NCBI RefSeq assembly: GCF_004359215.1
Contig: NC_090624.1
Location: 2,044,517 to 2,108,516 of the forward strand
Direction: 5' to 3'
Source of the DNA: Bremia lactucae
Taxonomy: Eukaryota > Oomycota > Peronosporomycetes > Peronosporales > Peronosporaceae
DNA: 64,000 nt
Part shown: positions 45,344 to 56,396 of the stretch, piece after piece
Numbering within the stretch: the first letter of the stretch is position 1
How the letters are laid out: each line of letters begins with the position of its first letter
Notes under the pieces: model-generated
Told to the model about the DNA's origin: nothing
The model's input: only the letters and a program-made list of their open reading frames with translations
Database searches by the model: none
Made by a program: the position numbers and the translations under genes

Positions 45344-45434
45344 TCCAATAAGCCATGTTTGTCGGAACGACTTAGTCACAAGTCCATTATCGTGTATTTC
45401 CGTGTAAATGTTTTAGTAGGTTTAAACCATCCAG

Positions 45435-47879
45435 CATCCGTTTCGGAGGAGTTCAACAGGCTGCAGGGGCACGTGCTTCTAGTTCGTTACATAATCTGTT
45501 GCTTTCAATATTAATTGGGGATTATTTCTGTACCCTAAATCTATGTTTATATATCTTTCTGTAATAGATTGCAGAGGCTTGGCTAAGATTTGTTTGCTTG
45601 ATGGAATATATAGAAGCGAATTTAACTTATCAAACGTACTTCTGTTAGTCATCATAATTCCTTTACCTTGTACGAATCTTCTGAAAACCACTTCTAGAGA
45701 TAAAAAACTTTCGTACAGTTTCAATATCCAGCACACAGCCATGGAAATTGCTTCTACAACAGATGGTGGCTCACTATCCTTTACACTTCCTCAATTGCTG
45801 ATCCCTGGGCCTTCAATGATTTCACTGAGCTTGACAAGCTTGTTGAATTGTAGCGTAGGTAGTGACTTCGTCATGAAGTCTGCAAACTGTTGAGTAGTAG
45901 GCACATACTTCATCTTAAGCACACCGTCTTGAACTGATCCCGCACAAAATGATAGCGCAAGTCAATATGCTTTGCACGCGACTTGTAATTAGCATGTTAT
46001 GCCATTGATATCGCGGCTTGATTATCAACGTTTATGATGGTTGCAGGCAGCTCGGTTCGCACCGAGCTCTTCAGGTAGATGTCGAAGCCACATTGTTTCT
46101 TGTGCTGCTAAAGACAGAGCCATATTCTCGGCTTCGACAGAGGAGAGAACGACAGTCCTCTGTCGCTTTGACTTGTAGATAACAGGAGGACCGCAGAGAA
46201 TCACGAGCATTCCCGACATCGATCGACGTGTAGACAAATCGCTGCCCCAACTCGCATCGCAAATGTAGTGGGCACAAATTCCTTAATGTCTCCACGCTTG
46301 TAACATATGCCGAGTTGAATTGCACCCTTGAGATAACGCAGCACAGGTACTGCGATTTTCATGTGTGCTTGGGTTGGCGAGTCAAGGTACTGCGACAATT
46401 CACAAATTGACACACAGATGTCGGGACGCGACGCACCAGCAATAGAGAGTAAGAAACCAATTAATTCACGAATCTTCTTGCTGTCTGCCTTTTCACCGCC
46501 ATCAGATTCACTCAGATTCTGACCAAAAACATACGGGTTGCGGCTAAGATCCGCTGAGTTCTGACCAAACCGTTCAAAACGTCTGTCGATAAACTGCGAC
46601 TGACAAATGTGAAGCATTCCACGCTCGCGATTGTAATTGACTTCAATGCCCATCACAAAGCAACCATCACCGAAATCTTGAATCTTGAAGTGCTTTGAGA
46701 GTGCAAACTTGATTCCGGTAGCTTGGGAATTGCTCTCACAACCAACCAGTAGGTCATCCGCGTTGAGCACATTGTACACCACATTCTTTAAAACCATGCA
46801 AATTGTTTCATGCCAAACAGCAGCCGCTTGCTTCAGCCCATACAAACTACGGCGTAGCTTGCATACTGTGTTTTCTTGCATACAGGTTCCTTCTGGTGGG
46901 CGCATGTAAACTTGCTCATCCAACTTGCCATTTAGAAAAGCAGTCTCCACGTCAAGTTGACGAATCGCGTAGCCGTACTGGCAGCATATAGCTAAGAACG
47001 TACGCACCGAATTGAGACTTGCTACCGGCGAATATGTCTCCCAATAATTCACACCATAAACTTGACGAAAACCTTGGGCTACTGGACGCGCTTTGTACTG
47101 GACAACATTCCCATCAGCATCGCGTTTGACATCAAACTACCACTTGCAACCAATTACTCGAGCACCATGTGGACAACGTACAGCATCCTAAGGATGGTTT
47201 GAAGAATGCGAGCTGATTTCTCAGTCAATGGGTTCTTTCCGTTTGGCTGCGTCAGGAGATTCAAGAACTTTTTGGTACATTCGGGGGATCTCCATAACTG
47301 ACAATGCAATATCCTATCCATCCAATAGACGAAGCCGCTTCGGTCTGGCTCAGAGGTATCAAGATCATAAAAAGGATCAGAATCTAGTTCATTAGTACGC
47401 GGTCTCCACTGAGTAACACGATCTTATGGCATCGGGGGCAAAGCAGGAAAATCACTTGAGTGTCGCAGTACTAATTGCGATTTCACATACTGCGGCGCAT
47501 GTTGACCACCATATACTAGCCGATCTTCCCCCCTACCAGTATAGCCGCTACGTTGACCAGGACGTGCCAAATTTTGTAGTGTCTAGATGCATCAGCAGCA
47601 TGTACCGGGAATGAACAGAGTACGACATCCGTAGCTGTCTGCTGTTGATAAAAATCTTGTTGAGGTGACGATGGCGCGATAACTTTATATATTACTTGGT
47701 TAGAGGCGCCACCCGGAGTATAATTCACGCCGTCTATCTCCATGTCCTCCTCGTCATCGTCTGGTTGCTTGGTTCGTCTATAATCATTTTCATCATCATC
47801 ACCCGATAAGTCCAGAAATAGAGGTTGCGGTTCGGCTATCTGAATGTACGCGGATAGTAGGCGTTCATCTAGATCAATT
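45435..47879 (-). repeat. Second copy of the copia 3' half (2,445 bp), cut at an N
   Basis: This block appears identical to 50133-52577, including 120 bp of sequence outside the copia LTR and the TSD CTTTC (45555-45559). It contains the 3' LTR (45560-45785), RNase H and RT region of the copia element on the minus strand and ends at the N at 47880. Perfect identity over 2.4 kb with an N at the end suggests a misassembled overlap more than an old duplication. Confidence 0.8.
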
Positions 47880-47880
47880 N
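47880..47880. other. Single-N sequence join
   Basis: Left of the N is copia sequence repeated at 52577, right is gypsy sequence similar to about 45180. It is the third N in the window bordered by a repeated block. Confidence 0.8.
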
Positions 47881-50132
47881 AGTGGATTGAGACATGAATG
47901 TTCGCCTAGCTGGCGACATCCAAGGAATATACCGGTTGCCCAAAAGGGACAACACGATAATCTTAGGTCAAGTAGAGTCGACTGTAGAAGACCCAACTGT
48001 GATAGCGCAATCACAGTCGGAAGACGTTGCGGGAATAAACCTTCACGTACTTAAGGAGCTTAAATAATTAAAGCTAAAAAGTGACTAGACTTCAGCATCT
48101 CGAGGGATGAATCCCTCGGCAGCCTGTGGTAAAGAAGTCTCAGAAAGAATTCGAAACATTGCATGTCTTGGTTAATGACGGATCAAGAGTAGGCGCTTAT
48201 ACCCTTGATATGTATACGCCTCCGAAATTAACTTCGGAGATGACTCAATTACCAACTCTAGAATTCAAGCGGTTCTTATTAGATCTGCATAGTAGTAGGA
48301 CCAAGCAGATCTGCGTACTCGTCACAGAAGACGAATACGCAACTGACATTCGGTCAGCGGTATTTTTGCAGAGAACGAACGGCTTCTCAGCAGCTCATCG
48401 ATGGACGAAAGTTTTCTCGATGTGAAGACTCGGATTAGAGATATGCTACTCAATCCTGAAAGTGACTTAAGACATATTCTTTATTTAAGGATTTGATTGA
48501 ATTCAGTGATATATTCCCTGAAATAGTTCCACGCGAGTTGCCTAAGGATAAAGGCACTCGACATAAGATCGAGCTCAAATCGGGCTCGAAGTACTGAGTC
48601 ATGAAGCAGTGGCCTCTGCCTCGTGAGCAAGTACTTGCGATCGATAAATTCTATGCCAAACGCTTAGCAGCGGGCCATGTAAAGGAGTCATCCTCCCCAC
48701 ATAGCTCTCCGATCTTCTGTGTGCGAAAGGCCCCAGGAGGGTGGTGGATAGTGCACGCATTCAACAAACTGAATACTGCAACGGTACCAGCTCAAACGCC
48801 GATACCTAGAAAATACGTACTCATAGATGGTATGTCGAAGAGAGTACCATTTTTTCGTCTGTGGATCTGATGGATGGAATTTATCAGATCCTTATGCGTG
48901 GACGGGACATCCCGTACACAGCAGTGAGCACTCCCAGTGGGGTGCTCTGGGGATGGCTAGTAATGCCACAGGGGCTTAGTAACGCTCCTGCAACAGTGAT
49001 CGGATGCGTAACAAACCTGTTAAGACCGGTGCGAGCATTCGCACCGAGTTTTTTTGACGATGTATTCGTCCATAGCCGAGCCATGGATGGAAGGACGGAC
49101 GTGAAAGGTCGTAAAACTCACGTTCGTCAGGTTCATACGCTTATGCGAAAGCAAAAATTGTATAAGTTGTACGCAAATCTCAAGAAGTGAATATTCGCTG
49201 CAAGCGAAAAACCACTTCTTGGGTGCATCTCGGTAAATACATCGTACACCCCGATCCCAAAAAGAACAAGGCAATCACCGACTGGTCAGTTCAAGTCGAT
49301 GTCAAGGAACTTAGAAAGTTCCTTGGGCTAGCGGCGTACTTGCACAAGTACTCCCACAACTATGCCGATATGACAGTTCATCTCTCTCGTCTCTTGAAAA
49401 AAAGGCGTGAAATAGCTATGGAACGCTGATCTTCAGCGCTCCTTCGAAGGTATCAAGCGAAGCTTGATGCAATCGCCTATCTTGGCAATTGCAGATCAAG
49501 ACAGACCATTCCATATGGTCTGTGACGCCAGCGATTTTGAAATCGGCTGTGCGTCAATGCAATACGATACAGACGGCGCGGAGCGTATCGTCTGTTACCA
49601 ATCGCGTCAGCTGCAATCAGCTGAACGCAATTACCCAGTGTATAACAAGGAACTTATTGCCATGAAACATGCACTGGCTAATTTAACGTCTATCTCCTCG
49701 GAGATAGACCGTATATCGTATATGCGGACCATGCGTCATTACGCACGGCCGTAAATAGTCCACACATCTCGCAAAGAATGGCGACGTGGCTATCCTTCTT
49801 CGCGGAATAACATTTTCTGTCGAATATAAACCAGGACGACTTAATGTCGTCGCTGATCCGATATCACGCCAACCCGATTTCGAGCCGGCTGCGCATTCCA
49901 ACAGTGGAAAAAATCCCACTGTTGCAACACTCACTTCAAGTGTTCCGTCAGCAACCTTGTTTGATGACATAAAGAAAGCCTACATAGAAGATAAAGACCT
50001 CCTGTGCTTAATGGATTACCTGATGAATCCATCCGATAAATCTTTCTAAGATTTACCGGCTTCATATCGATCGTTATCCAATCGATAAACAACACGCAAC
50101 GGCTTATTGGATTACATAGCCGTTGTCGGCGA
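47881..50132 (+). mobile_element. Gypsy pol fragment (pre-RT, RT, RNase H)
   Basis: Plus-strand gypsy sequence starting in the linker after protease (similar to 45180-45340), then pre-RT (48126-48425), reverse transcriptase (48601 to about 49430), RNase H (49464-49740) and a connection segment (49786-50049). Integrase is absent; sequence switches at 50133 to the copia flank. Several frameshifts show it is inactive. Confidence 0.8.
48601..49740 (+). pseudogene. Gypsy reverse transcriptase and RNase H (frameshifted)
   Basis: RT motifs visible are PREQVLAIDKFYAKRL, SSPHSSPIFCVRKAPGGWW, then after a frameshift near 48845 VDLMDGIYQI, YTAVSTPSGVLWGWLVMPQGLSNAPATV and the active-site box SFFDDVFVHS (FFDD in place of the common YxDD/FIDD). 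A stop near 49188 is followed by FLGLAAYLHKYSHNYADM. RNase H starts near 49464 with FHMVCDASDFEIGCA and NYPVYNKELIAMKHAL. The lesions rule out an active polyprotein. Confidence 0.8.
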
Positions 50133-50257
50133 CATCCGTTTCGGAGGAGTTCAACAGGCTGCAGGGGCACGTGCTTCTAGTTCGTTACATAATCTGTTGC
50201 TTTCAATATTAATTGGGGATTATTTCTGTACCCTAAATCTATGTTTATATATCTTTC
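50133..50257. other. Left flank of the copia insertion
   Basis: 125 bp from catccgtttcgg to the target-site duplication CTTTC (50253-50257). Origin unknown; it does not look like gypsy pol. The same bases precede the partial copy at 45435-45559. Confidence 0.5.
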
Positions 50258-50483
50258 TGTAATAGATTGCAGAGGCTTGGCTAAGATTTGTTTGCTTGAT
50301 GGAATATATAGAAGCGAATTTAACTTATCAAACGTACTTCTGTTAGTCATCATAATTCCTTTACCTTGTACGAATCTTCTGAAAACCACTTCTAGAGATA
50401 AAAAACTTTCGTACAGTTTCAATATCCAGCACACAGCCATGGAAATTGCTTCTACAACAGATGGTGGCTCACTATCCTTTACA
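50258..50483 (-). repeat. Copia 3' LTR
   Basis: 226 bp; on the minus strand begins TGTAAAGGATAGTGAGCC and ends AATCTATTACA. The duplicated partial copy is at 45560-45785. Directly outside lies the target duplication CTTTC. Confidence 0.85.
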
Positions 50484-50722
50484 CTTCCTCAATTGCTGAT
50501 CCCTGGGCCTTCAATGATTTCACTGAGCTTGACAAGCTTGTTGAATTGTAGCGTAGGTAGTGACTTCGTCATGAAGTCTGCAAACTGTTGAGTAGTAGGC
50601 ACATACTTCATCTTAAGCACACCGTCTTGAACTGATCCCGCACAAAATGATAGCGCAAGTCAATATGCTTTGCACGCGACTTGTAATTAGCATGTTATGC
50701 CATTGATATCGCGGCTTGATTA

Positions 50723-51750
50723 TCAACGTTTATGATGGTTGCAGGCAGCTCGGTTCGCACCGAGCTCTTCAGGTAGATGTCGAAGCCACATTGTTTCTTG
50801 TGCTGCTAAAGACAGAGCCATATTCTCGGCTTCGACAGAGGAGAGAACGACAGTCCTCTGTCGCTTTGACTTGTAGATAACAGGAGGACCGCAGAGAATC
50901 ACGAGCATTCCCGACATCGATCGACGTGTAGACAAATCGCTGCCCCAACTCGCATCGCAAATGTAGTGGGCACAAATTCCTTAATGTCTCCACGCTTGTA
51001 ACATATGCCGAGTTGAATTGCACCCTTGAGATAACGCAGCACAGGTACTGCGATTTTCATGTGTGCTTGGGTTGGCGAGTCAAGGTACTGCGACAATTCA
51101 CAAATTGACACACAGATGTCGGGACGCGACGCACCAGCAATAGAGAGTAAGAAACCAATTAATTCACGAATCTTCTTGCTGTCTGCCTTTTCACCGCCAT
51201 CAGATTCACTCAGATTCTGACCAAAAACATACGGGTTGCGGCTAAGATCCGCTGAGTTCTGACCAAACCGTTCAAAACGTCTGTCGATAAACTGCGACTG
51301 ACAAATGTGAAGCATTCCACGCTCGCGATTGTAATTGACTTCAATGCCCATCACAAAGCAACCATCACCGAAATCTTGAATCTTGAAGTGCTTTGAGAGT
51401 GCAAACTTGATTCCGGTAGCTTGGGAATTGCTCTCACAACCAACCAGTAGGTCATCCGCGTTGAGCACATTGTACACCACATTCTTTAAAACCATGCAAA
51501 TTGTTTCATGCCAAACAGCAGCCGCTTGCTTCAGCCCATACAAACTACGGCGTAGCTTGCATACTGTGTTTTCTTGCATACAGGTTCCTTCTGGTGGGCG
51601 CATGTAAACTTGCTCATCCAACTTGCCATTTAGAAAAGCAGTCTCCACGTCAAGTTGACGAATCGCGTAGCCGTACTGGCAGCATATAGCTAAGAACGTA
51701 CGCACCGAATTGAGACTTGCTACCGGCGAATATGTCTCCCAATAATTCAC
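50723..51750 (-). pseudogene. Copia reverse transcriptase and RNase H
   Basis: The frame 51750-50899 encodes the copia RT core: NYWETYSPVASLNSVRTFLA, QLDVETAFLNGKLDEQVYM, KLRRSLYGLKQAAAVWHETI and then NADDLLVGC, where active copia elements have YVDD, with flanking sequence missing. It runs on through LSKHFKIQDFGD and LSIAGASRPDI. RNase H-like sequence continues in another frame (50935-50723) with SMSG, SKRQRTVVLSSVEAENMALS and AAQETMWLRHL. The altered catalytic box and the frameshift make it inactive. Confidence 0.82.
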
Positions 51751-53195
51751 ACCATAAACTTGACGAAAACCTTGGGCTACTGGACGCGCTTTGTACTGGA
51801 CAACATTCCCATCAGCATCGCGTTTGACATCAAACTACCACTTGCAACCAATTACTCGAGCACCATGTGGACAACGTACAGCATCCTAAGGATGGTTTGA
51901 AGAATGCGAGCTGATTTCTCAGTCAATGGGTTCTTTCCGTTTGGCTGCGTCAGGAGATTCAAGAACTTTTTGGTACATTCGGGGGATCTCCATAACTGAC
52001 AATGCAATATCCTATCCATCCAATAGACGAAGCCGCTTCGGTCTGGCTCAGAGGTATCAAGATCATAAAAAGGATCAGAATCTAGTTCATTAGTACGCGG
52101 TCTCCACTGAGTAACACGATCTTATGGCATCGGGGGCAAAGCAGGAAAATCACTTGAGTGTCGCAGTACTAATTGCGATTTCACATACTGCGGCGCATGT
52201 TGACCACCATATACTAGCCGATCTTCCCCCCTACCAGTATAGCCGCTACGTTGACCAGGACGTGCCAAATTTTGTAGTGTCTAGATGCATCAGCAGCATG
52301 TACCGGGAATGAACAGAGTACGACATCCGTAGCTGTCTGCTGTTGATAAAAATCTTGTTGAGGTGACGATGGCGCGATAACTTTATATATTACTTGGTTA
52401 GAGGCGCCACCCGGAGTATAATTCACGCCGTCTATCTCCATGTCCTCCTCGTCATCGTCTGGTTGCTTGGTTCGTCTATAATCATTTTCATCATCATCAC
52501 CCGATAAGTCCAGAAATAGAGGTTGCGGTTCGGCTATCTGAATGTACGCGGATAGTAGGCGTTCATCTAGATCAATTTTCGAGACACAACTAATGCTTGT
52601 GTGTCACTCTGCCAAATACGATATGGTTTCGATTCTCCAGCAGACGCCAAGAAATTTCATCGGTGGGCTTTGGCATTGAACTTCTTCCGCTTTGAAGAGT
52701 CAACATAGACATAACCACGCGATCCAAATACACGCATATGCCCAAGTGATGGCTTGTTATTCCATATCAATTTATAAGGTGTAGTATCGTGACACGCTGG
52801 GTTTGGCAAACGGTTTTGAGTGTATGTAGCCGTCATAATCGCTTCGCCCTACCTATCTTTTGGCAAATGCTGGTAGTAGAGTATCGAACGCGCAATCTCA
52901 GCAAGCGAACGTTTAGTCCTTTCTCCAAGACCACTCTGCTGGGGCCAGTATGGAACACTCGTTTGGTATTTAATTCCGTGTTTCACACAGAATTTGTTAA
53001 ACTGCTTGCTGCAGTATTCACCACCGTTGTCGCTTCGAATGCAGCGGATCCGAGTACCCAACTGCGACTCCATAGATGCCTTGTATTCCTTAAACTTCTC
53101 TAGTTCCTCGCTCTTTCGCTTGACCAGGTAGACATTGATCATAACGTGACCAGTCATCGATACACACAACGATGTATCGAGCCTCACCCTTAGAG

Positions 53196-53459
53196 ATTCA
53201 ATTTTGACGAAGTTATCTTATTGGAACTCCGCACCCCTCATTACACTATGGGGAATTTCGGCTACAGGGCCTCCTCCCACCCAACTATCACACTCCTTTG
53301 GTGCGGGTTGGCAGGGCGGCCATCCTTTGGATGGTTGCTCGTCTGCTTTTTAGCCTATCTCCGGCGATGTGTCATCGTACCGCCCTCCGCGGGTATCGAT
53401 CCACGTACCTCCCGGTCCCAGTTCCAGTGCTTAACCACTCGGCCACTGGGGTCGGTAAA
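53196..53459 (-). mobile_element. tRNA-derived SINE, copy 1
   Basis: About 264 bp on the minus strand. Its 5' region resembles a Ser/Leu-type tRNA with an A box TGGCCGAGTGGTTAAG (complement of 53430-53445) and a B box GGATCGATACC (complement of 53392-53402). The 3' part is unrelated to tRNA and ends CAAAATTGAAT. It is bordered by the 15-base direct repeats gcctcacccttagag at 53181-53195 and 53460-53474. SINEs need a LINE partner for movement. Confidence 0.82.
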
Positions 53460-53474
53460 GCCTCACCCTTAGAG

Positions 53475-53739
53475 ATTCAATTTTGACGAAGTTCTCTTAT
53501 TGGAACCCCGCACCCCTCATTACACTATGGGGAATTTCGGCTACAGGGCCTCCTCCCACCCAACTATCACACACCTTCGGTGCGGGTTGGCAGGGCGGCC
53601 ATCCATTGGATGGTTGCTCGTCTGCTTTTTAGCCTATCTCCGGCGATGTGTCATCGTACCGCCCTCCGCGGGTATCGATCCACTTACCTCCCGGTCCCAG
53701 TTCCAGTGCTTAACCACTCGGCCACTGAGGTCGGTTAAA
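53475..53739 (-). mobile_element. tRNA-derived SINE, copy 2
   Basis: About 265 bp, over 95 per cent alike to copy 1 by eye, with the same A and B boxes (A box about 53710-53725). It shares the middle direct repeat with copy 1 and is bordered on the other side by gcctcacccttagag at 53740-53754. The arrangement is repeat-SINE-repeat-SINE-repeat. Confidence 0.82.
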
Positions 53740-54240
53740 GCCTCACCCTTAGAGGCTACATCAATTGGTCCCATCAAGTCGCTGTGTACCACCTCAAGGG
53801 GTGAGGTTGTCTTTACCACAATCCTGTATATTTCCAAACACAGATCTTACCACATGCACATCCCTCGCATGAACCTTCTGACACTGCTGACGATGGAATT
53901 GGCGGCACACCGTCTGCTATCTTGTTCAGTGCTGCTATACGGTTAAGCGCAACATTGCCAAGCCTGGCATGCCATAACAATGTATCATCGATGGAAATCG
54001 TGGCCAAATTCGCTTCATGGTTGTTGGACTTGGTAGAGCAAAGCTCAGAACATAAAGCTTTCTCGAACGTTTTCCACGGGTGACCTCTTGACTTTCAAAT
54101 GAAATTGAGCACATCTCATCTTCAAAATGAAGTTCTGCTCCACGCGCTGCAAGCGCCGACATAGATAGTAAGTAGCTTGTGGTCTAAGTCCGGAATGAAG
54201 AGCACATTGTTGACAATCGCTGCCCTGCCGCTCTCGAGTA

Positions 54241-55130
54241 CTAAATTAACTGATCCAGTACCACGCACAGGCAAGCGATCACCACTTGCCCCAAATACTT
54301 CGAGACCATCTTGTACCGACTGAAGGGCGCAGAAGTCATCCCGGTCATGTGAAAGCTGGCCCCACAATCAAGCAACCACATATTCTTCATATATCTATCA
54401 CTTGCAACCGAAAACACAAATGATTTTGATGCGTTTCTTTTCTTTGGACACTGGTCACGCTTGTGACCAATTTCATCACCCTTGGTTTTCTTGACGCTTT
54501 TGACGACGCTTCTCTTGGTCATTATAGCTGATGCGATACCCACGCGAAACATCCCGGCGTCTTCGTAGCTGTCCTCTCGATGTAACAGCTTTAAACGCAG
54601 ACTCTTGCTTTTCTCTTTTGAGCATTCTGTCGCACTCGCGACGTAACATCTCCTTCGCCTCATACAAATCCACATGCTCTCGCGCTTCAATAATCCGGAT
54701 AATCGCAGCATACTCCGGCGACAAGCTGCCGAGTTAAATAACCAACTTCACATCCTCCGAGACCTCGTCATCTACCGAGGCAAGACGAGTGCACAAATTA
54801 TCAAACTTGAGAAAGTGTTTCATGATGATGTAATCGCCAGGAGTCATCACAAAGTCATGTATCTGTTTGCGAAGCTGTACACGATGGTGCAGACTGCGCT
54901 TGACGTGAAAATCGCGCAGAATATTCCACGCATGCGCGGTATTCGACGCATTCCGAATCATTGACTGGAACCTCGGACTAAGCATCCTTGCAATGATAGC
55001 CAACGCCTTCAAATCGGCGGTCTTACACTCTGCAGTCGCCTGCTCCATCATGCCTTCTGACTTCACTGCGATATAGTCAAGCAGCTCCTTCCTCGCGAGC
55101 GTCATACGAGCACCAAACTCCTACAAGTAG
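54241..55130 (-). pseudogene. Copia gag and protease
   Basis: Gag starts just after the 5' LTR leader. A readable segment ILTDENYYL is followed by a stop at a place where Trp would be expected, then EFGARMTLARKELLDYIAVK (55105 onwards), SPRFQSMIRNASNTAHAWNI and DNLCTRLASVDDEVSED, a UBN2-type copia Gag. After a frameshift a knuckle remnant GHKRDQCPKK appears near 54460. Protease follows with MWLLDCGASFHMTGM (54380-54340), DCGA replacing the usual D(T/S)GA. Confidence 0.78.
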
Positions 55131-55188
55131 TAATTCTCGTCCGTGAGAATATCATTGTTGTACAGCACCGCTCTTGGGCTTATAACCT

Positions 55189-55404
55189 GTAATAGATTGC
55201 GGAGGCTTGGCTAAGACTTGTTTGCTCGATGGAATAAATGGAAGTGAATTTACGAAATCAAACTATGTCAAACGTCATCAGAATTCCCTTACCTTGCACG
55301 AATCTTCTAGAAACCACTTCTAGAAGAAAGAGAGATTCGTACAGTCTCAATATCCAGCCATGACAATTGCTTCTACAACAGATGGTGGCTCACCATCCGT
55401 TACA
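55189..55404 (-). repeat. Copia 5' LTR
   Basis: 216 bp; on the minus strand begins TGTAACGGATGGTGAGCC and ends AATCTATTACA, followed by GGTTATAAGCCC as a possible primer-binding region. Many differences from the 3' LTR show that the element is not recent. Confidence 0.82.
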
Positions 55405-55409
55405 CTTTC

Positions 55410-55483
55410 AACTTGGTACCCGGATCACTTTTGACTCAATCCTTGTCGTTTTGGTTTAGACACCGATGTCGCTAAACAACGAG
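55410..55483. other. Right flank of the copia insertion
   Basis: 74 bp of unassigned sequence between the copia target duplication and the head-to-head LTR pair. It ends with aacaacgag (55475-55483), which recurs at 56309-56317 to the right of that pair. Confidence 0.5.
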
Positions 55484-56303
55484 TGTAACGGGGTGTATCG
55501 TTACATGAAATTAACACTTAAAGGCTGTTAATTAATATTATCTAAAAGGTAGATAATATTTGGAGATATTAATTTACACATTAATATTCTAAAAGCTTAT
55601 TGGAGATATTAATTTACACATTAATATTCTAAAAGCTTATCCATTGGTAGATATGGACCATTATATCTACTTTCTCCGCGGTCGAGTCAGCGCTGGACGC
55701 GCGCAAAGAGAAAGACCGATAAGACTTGATTACATGTTTTGTATTAATTTATAATTAAGTTAGTATTAAGTAGATATACAAGAAGAACTTAATTATATTA
55801 ATACAGTTTAAATTAACCCTCTTTAAAGCAAGTGTTTTAAAGATAGTCTTCCTTTGCACGTACTAGTGTACGTGAAGTGACGTGAGGCACCACTCGCACT
55901 GCTTCAGTTGCGAGTGGTGCCCTACGTTATTTCACGTACACTAGTACGTGCAGAGGAAGACTTCTCTTTAAGACAACTACCTTAAAGAGGGTTAAATGGA
56001 AACTGAACTAATATAATTAAGTATCTCTTCTATCTATCTTGTAAATGCTAACTTAACTATATTATAATGCTAAAGATGCAATTGAATTCTTATCTTATCT
56101 TATCTGTATCTCTCTTTTGTTTTATCTCTACAGCTGATTAGTCTGCGAAATAAATAGATATAATGGTCTATACCTATTTATGGATAAGAATTCTGAACAT
56201 TACTACATAAAGTAATATCCTTCAAATATTATCTACCTTTTAGATAATATATTAATTAACAACCTTTAAGTGTTAATTTCATGTAACGATACACCCCGTT
56301 ACA
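55484..56303. repeat. Head-to-head gypsy LTR pair (large palindrome)
   Basis: The left half (55484 to about 55905) is a gypsy LTR in plus element orientation; the right half (about 55906-56303) is the same LTR reversed. Both lack the terminal roughly 45-50 bp that should carry gcagtgcccc. The outer ends are reverse complements (TGTAACGGGGTGTATCGTTACA and its complement). The left half contains a tandem duplication of about 39 bp (ggagatattaatttacacat..., 55563-55640). The nine-base repeat aacaacgag lies at 55475-55483 and, after five extra bases, at 56309-56317. Confidence 0.82.
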
Positions 56304-56343
56304 CCCGTAACAACGAGGCGCGAATGACAGTTGCAGGTGAACT

Positions 56344-56396
56344 TGAATGTTGGAACTTTAATTATATATTTTATCTGAATAAAGTTCCAACATTCA
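56344..56396. repeat. Perfect 17-bp hairpin
   Basis: Arms 56344-56360 (TGAATGTTGGAACTTTA) and 56380-56396 are exact inverted repeats around a 19-base AT-rich loop, 40 bp from the LTR palindrome. It could be a terminator-like structure, a MITE remnant or chance. Confidence 0.6.

Larger units (their letters stand above)
42941..45434 (+). mobile_element. 5' half of a plus-strand Ty3/gypsy element
   Basis: The 5' LTR is at 42941-43336, followed by CC and a likely primer-binding site TGGTAACACTCT (43339-43350), gag from 43387 and a protease region to about 45340. Similarity ends at 45434, where the block shared with 50133 begins. Frames are interrupted in several places, so it is a decayed copy. 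Confidence 0.8.
52849..54007 (-). pseudogene. Copia integrase, interrupted by two SINEs
   Basis: From the N-terminal side: the GAG-pre-integrase zinc segment LLWHARLGNVALNRI then CEGCACGK (54007-53820), the start of the catalytic core LEVVHSDLMGPIDVASKGEA (53800-53745), then two SINEs, then the core resumes at 53180 with RYIVVCIDDW. It continues to IRCIRSDNGGEYCSKQFNKF (second catalytic Asp) and the region with GLGERTKRSLAEIARSILYY (catalytic Glu). Removing the insertions conceptually leaves a normal copia integrase order; only the insertion and a few lesions break it. Confidence 0.85.
50258..55404 (-). mobile_element. Nearly complete Ty1/copia retrotransposon with nested SINEs
   Basis: Minus-strand element with 5' LTR 55404-55189 and 3' LTR 50483-50258, flanked by the 5-bp target duplication CTTTC (50253-50257 and 55405-55409). 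Order on the minus strand is gag, protease, GAG-pre-integrase, integrase, RT and RNase H, which is copia order. A likely polypurine stretch precedes the 3' LTR. Two SINEs interrupt the integrase. Lesions include a stop in gag, a frameshift in the zinc-knuckle region and a damaged RT active site, so it is inactive. LTR divergence (226 against 216 bp with many substitutions) indicates an old insertion. Confidence 0.88.

Noticed and set aside
53221..53486. Plus-strand frames across the SINE pair (for example 53221-53472 and 53500-53946)
   Set aside because: These are translations of a tRNA-derived SINE repeated in tandem; the similarity between them comes from the repeat, not from a protein.
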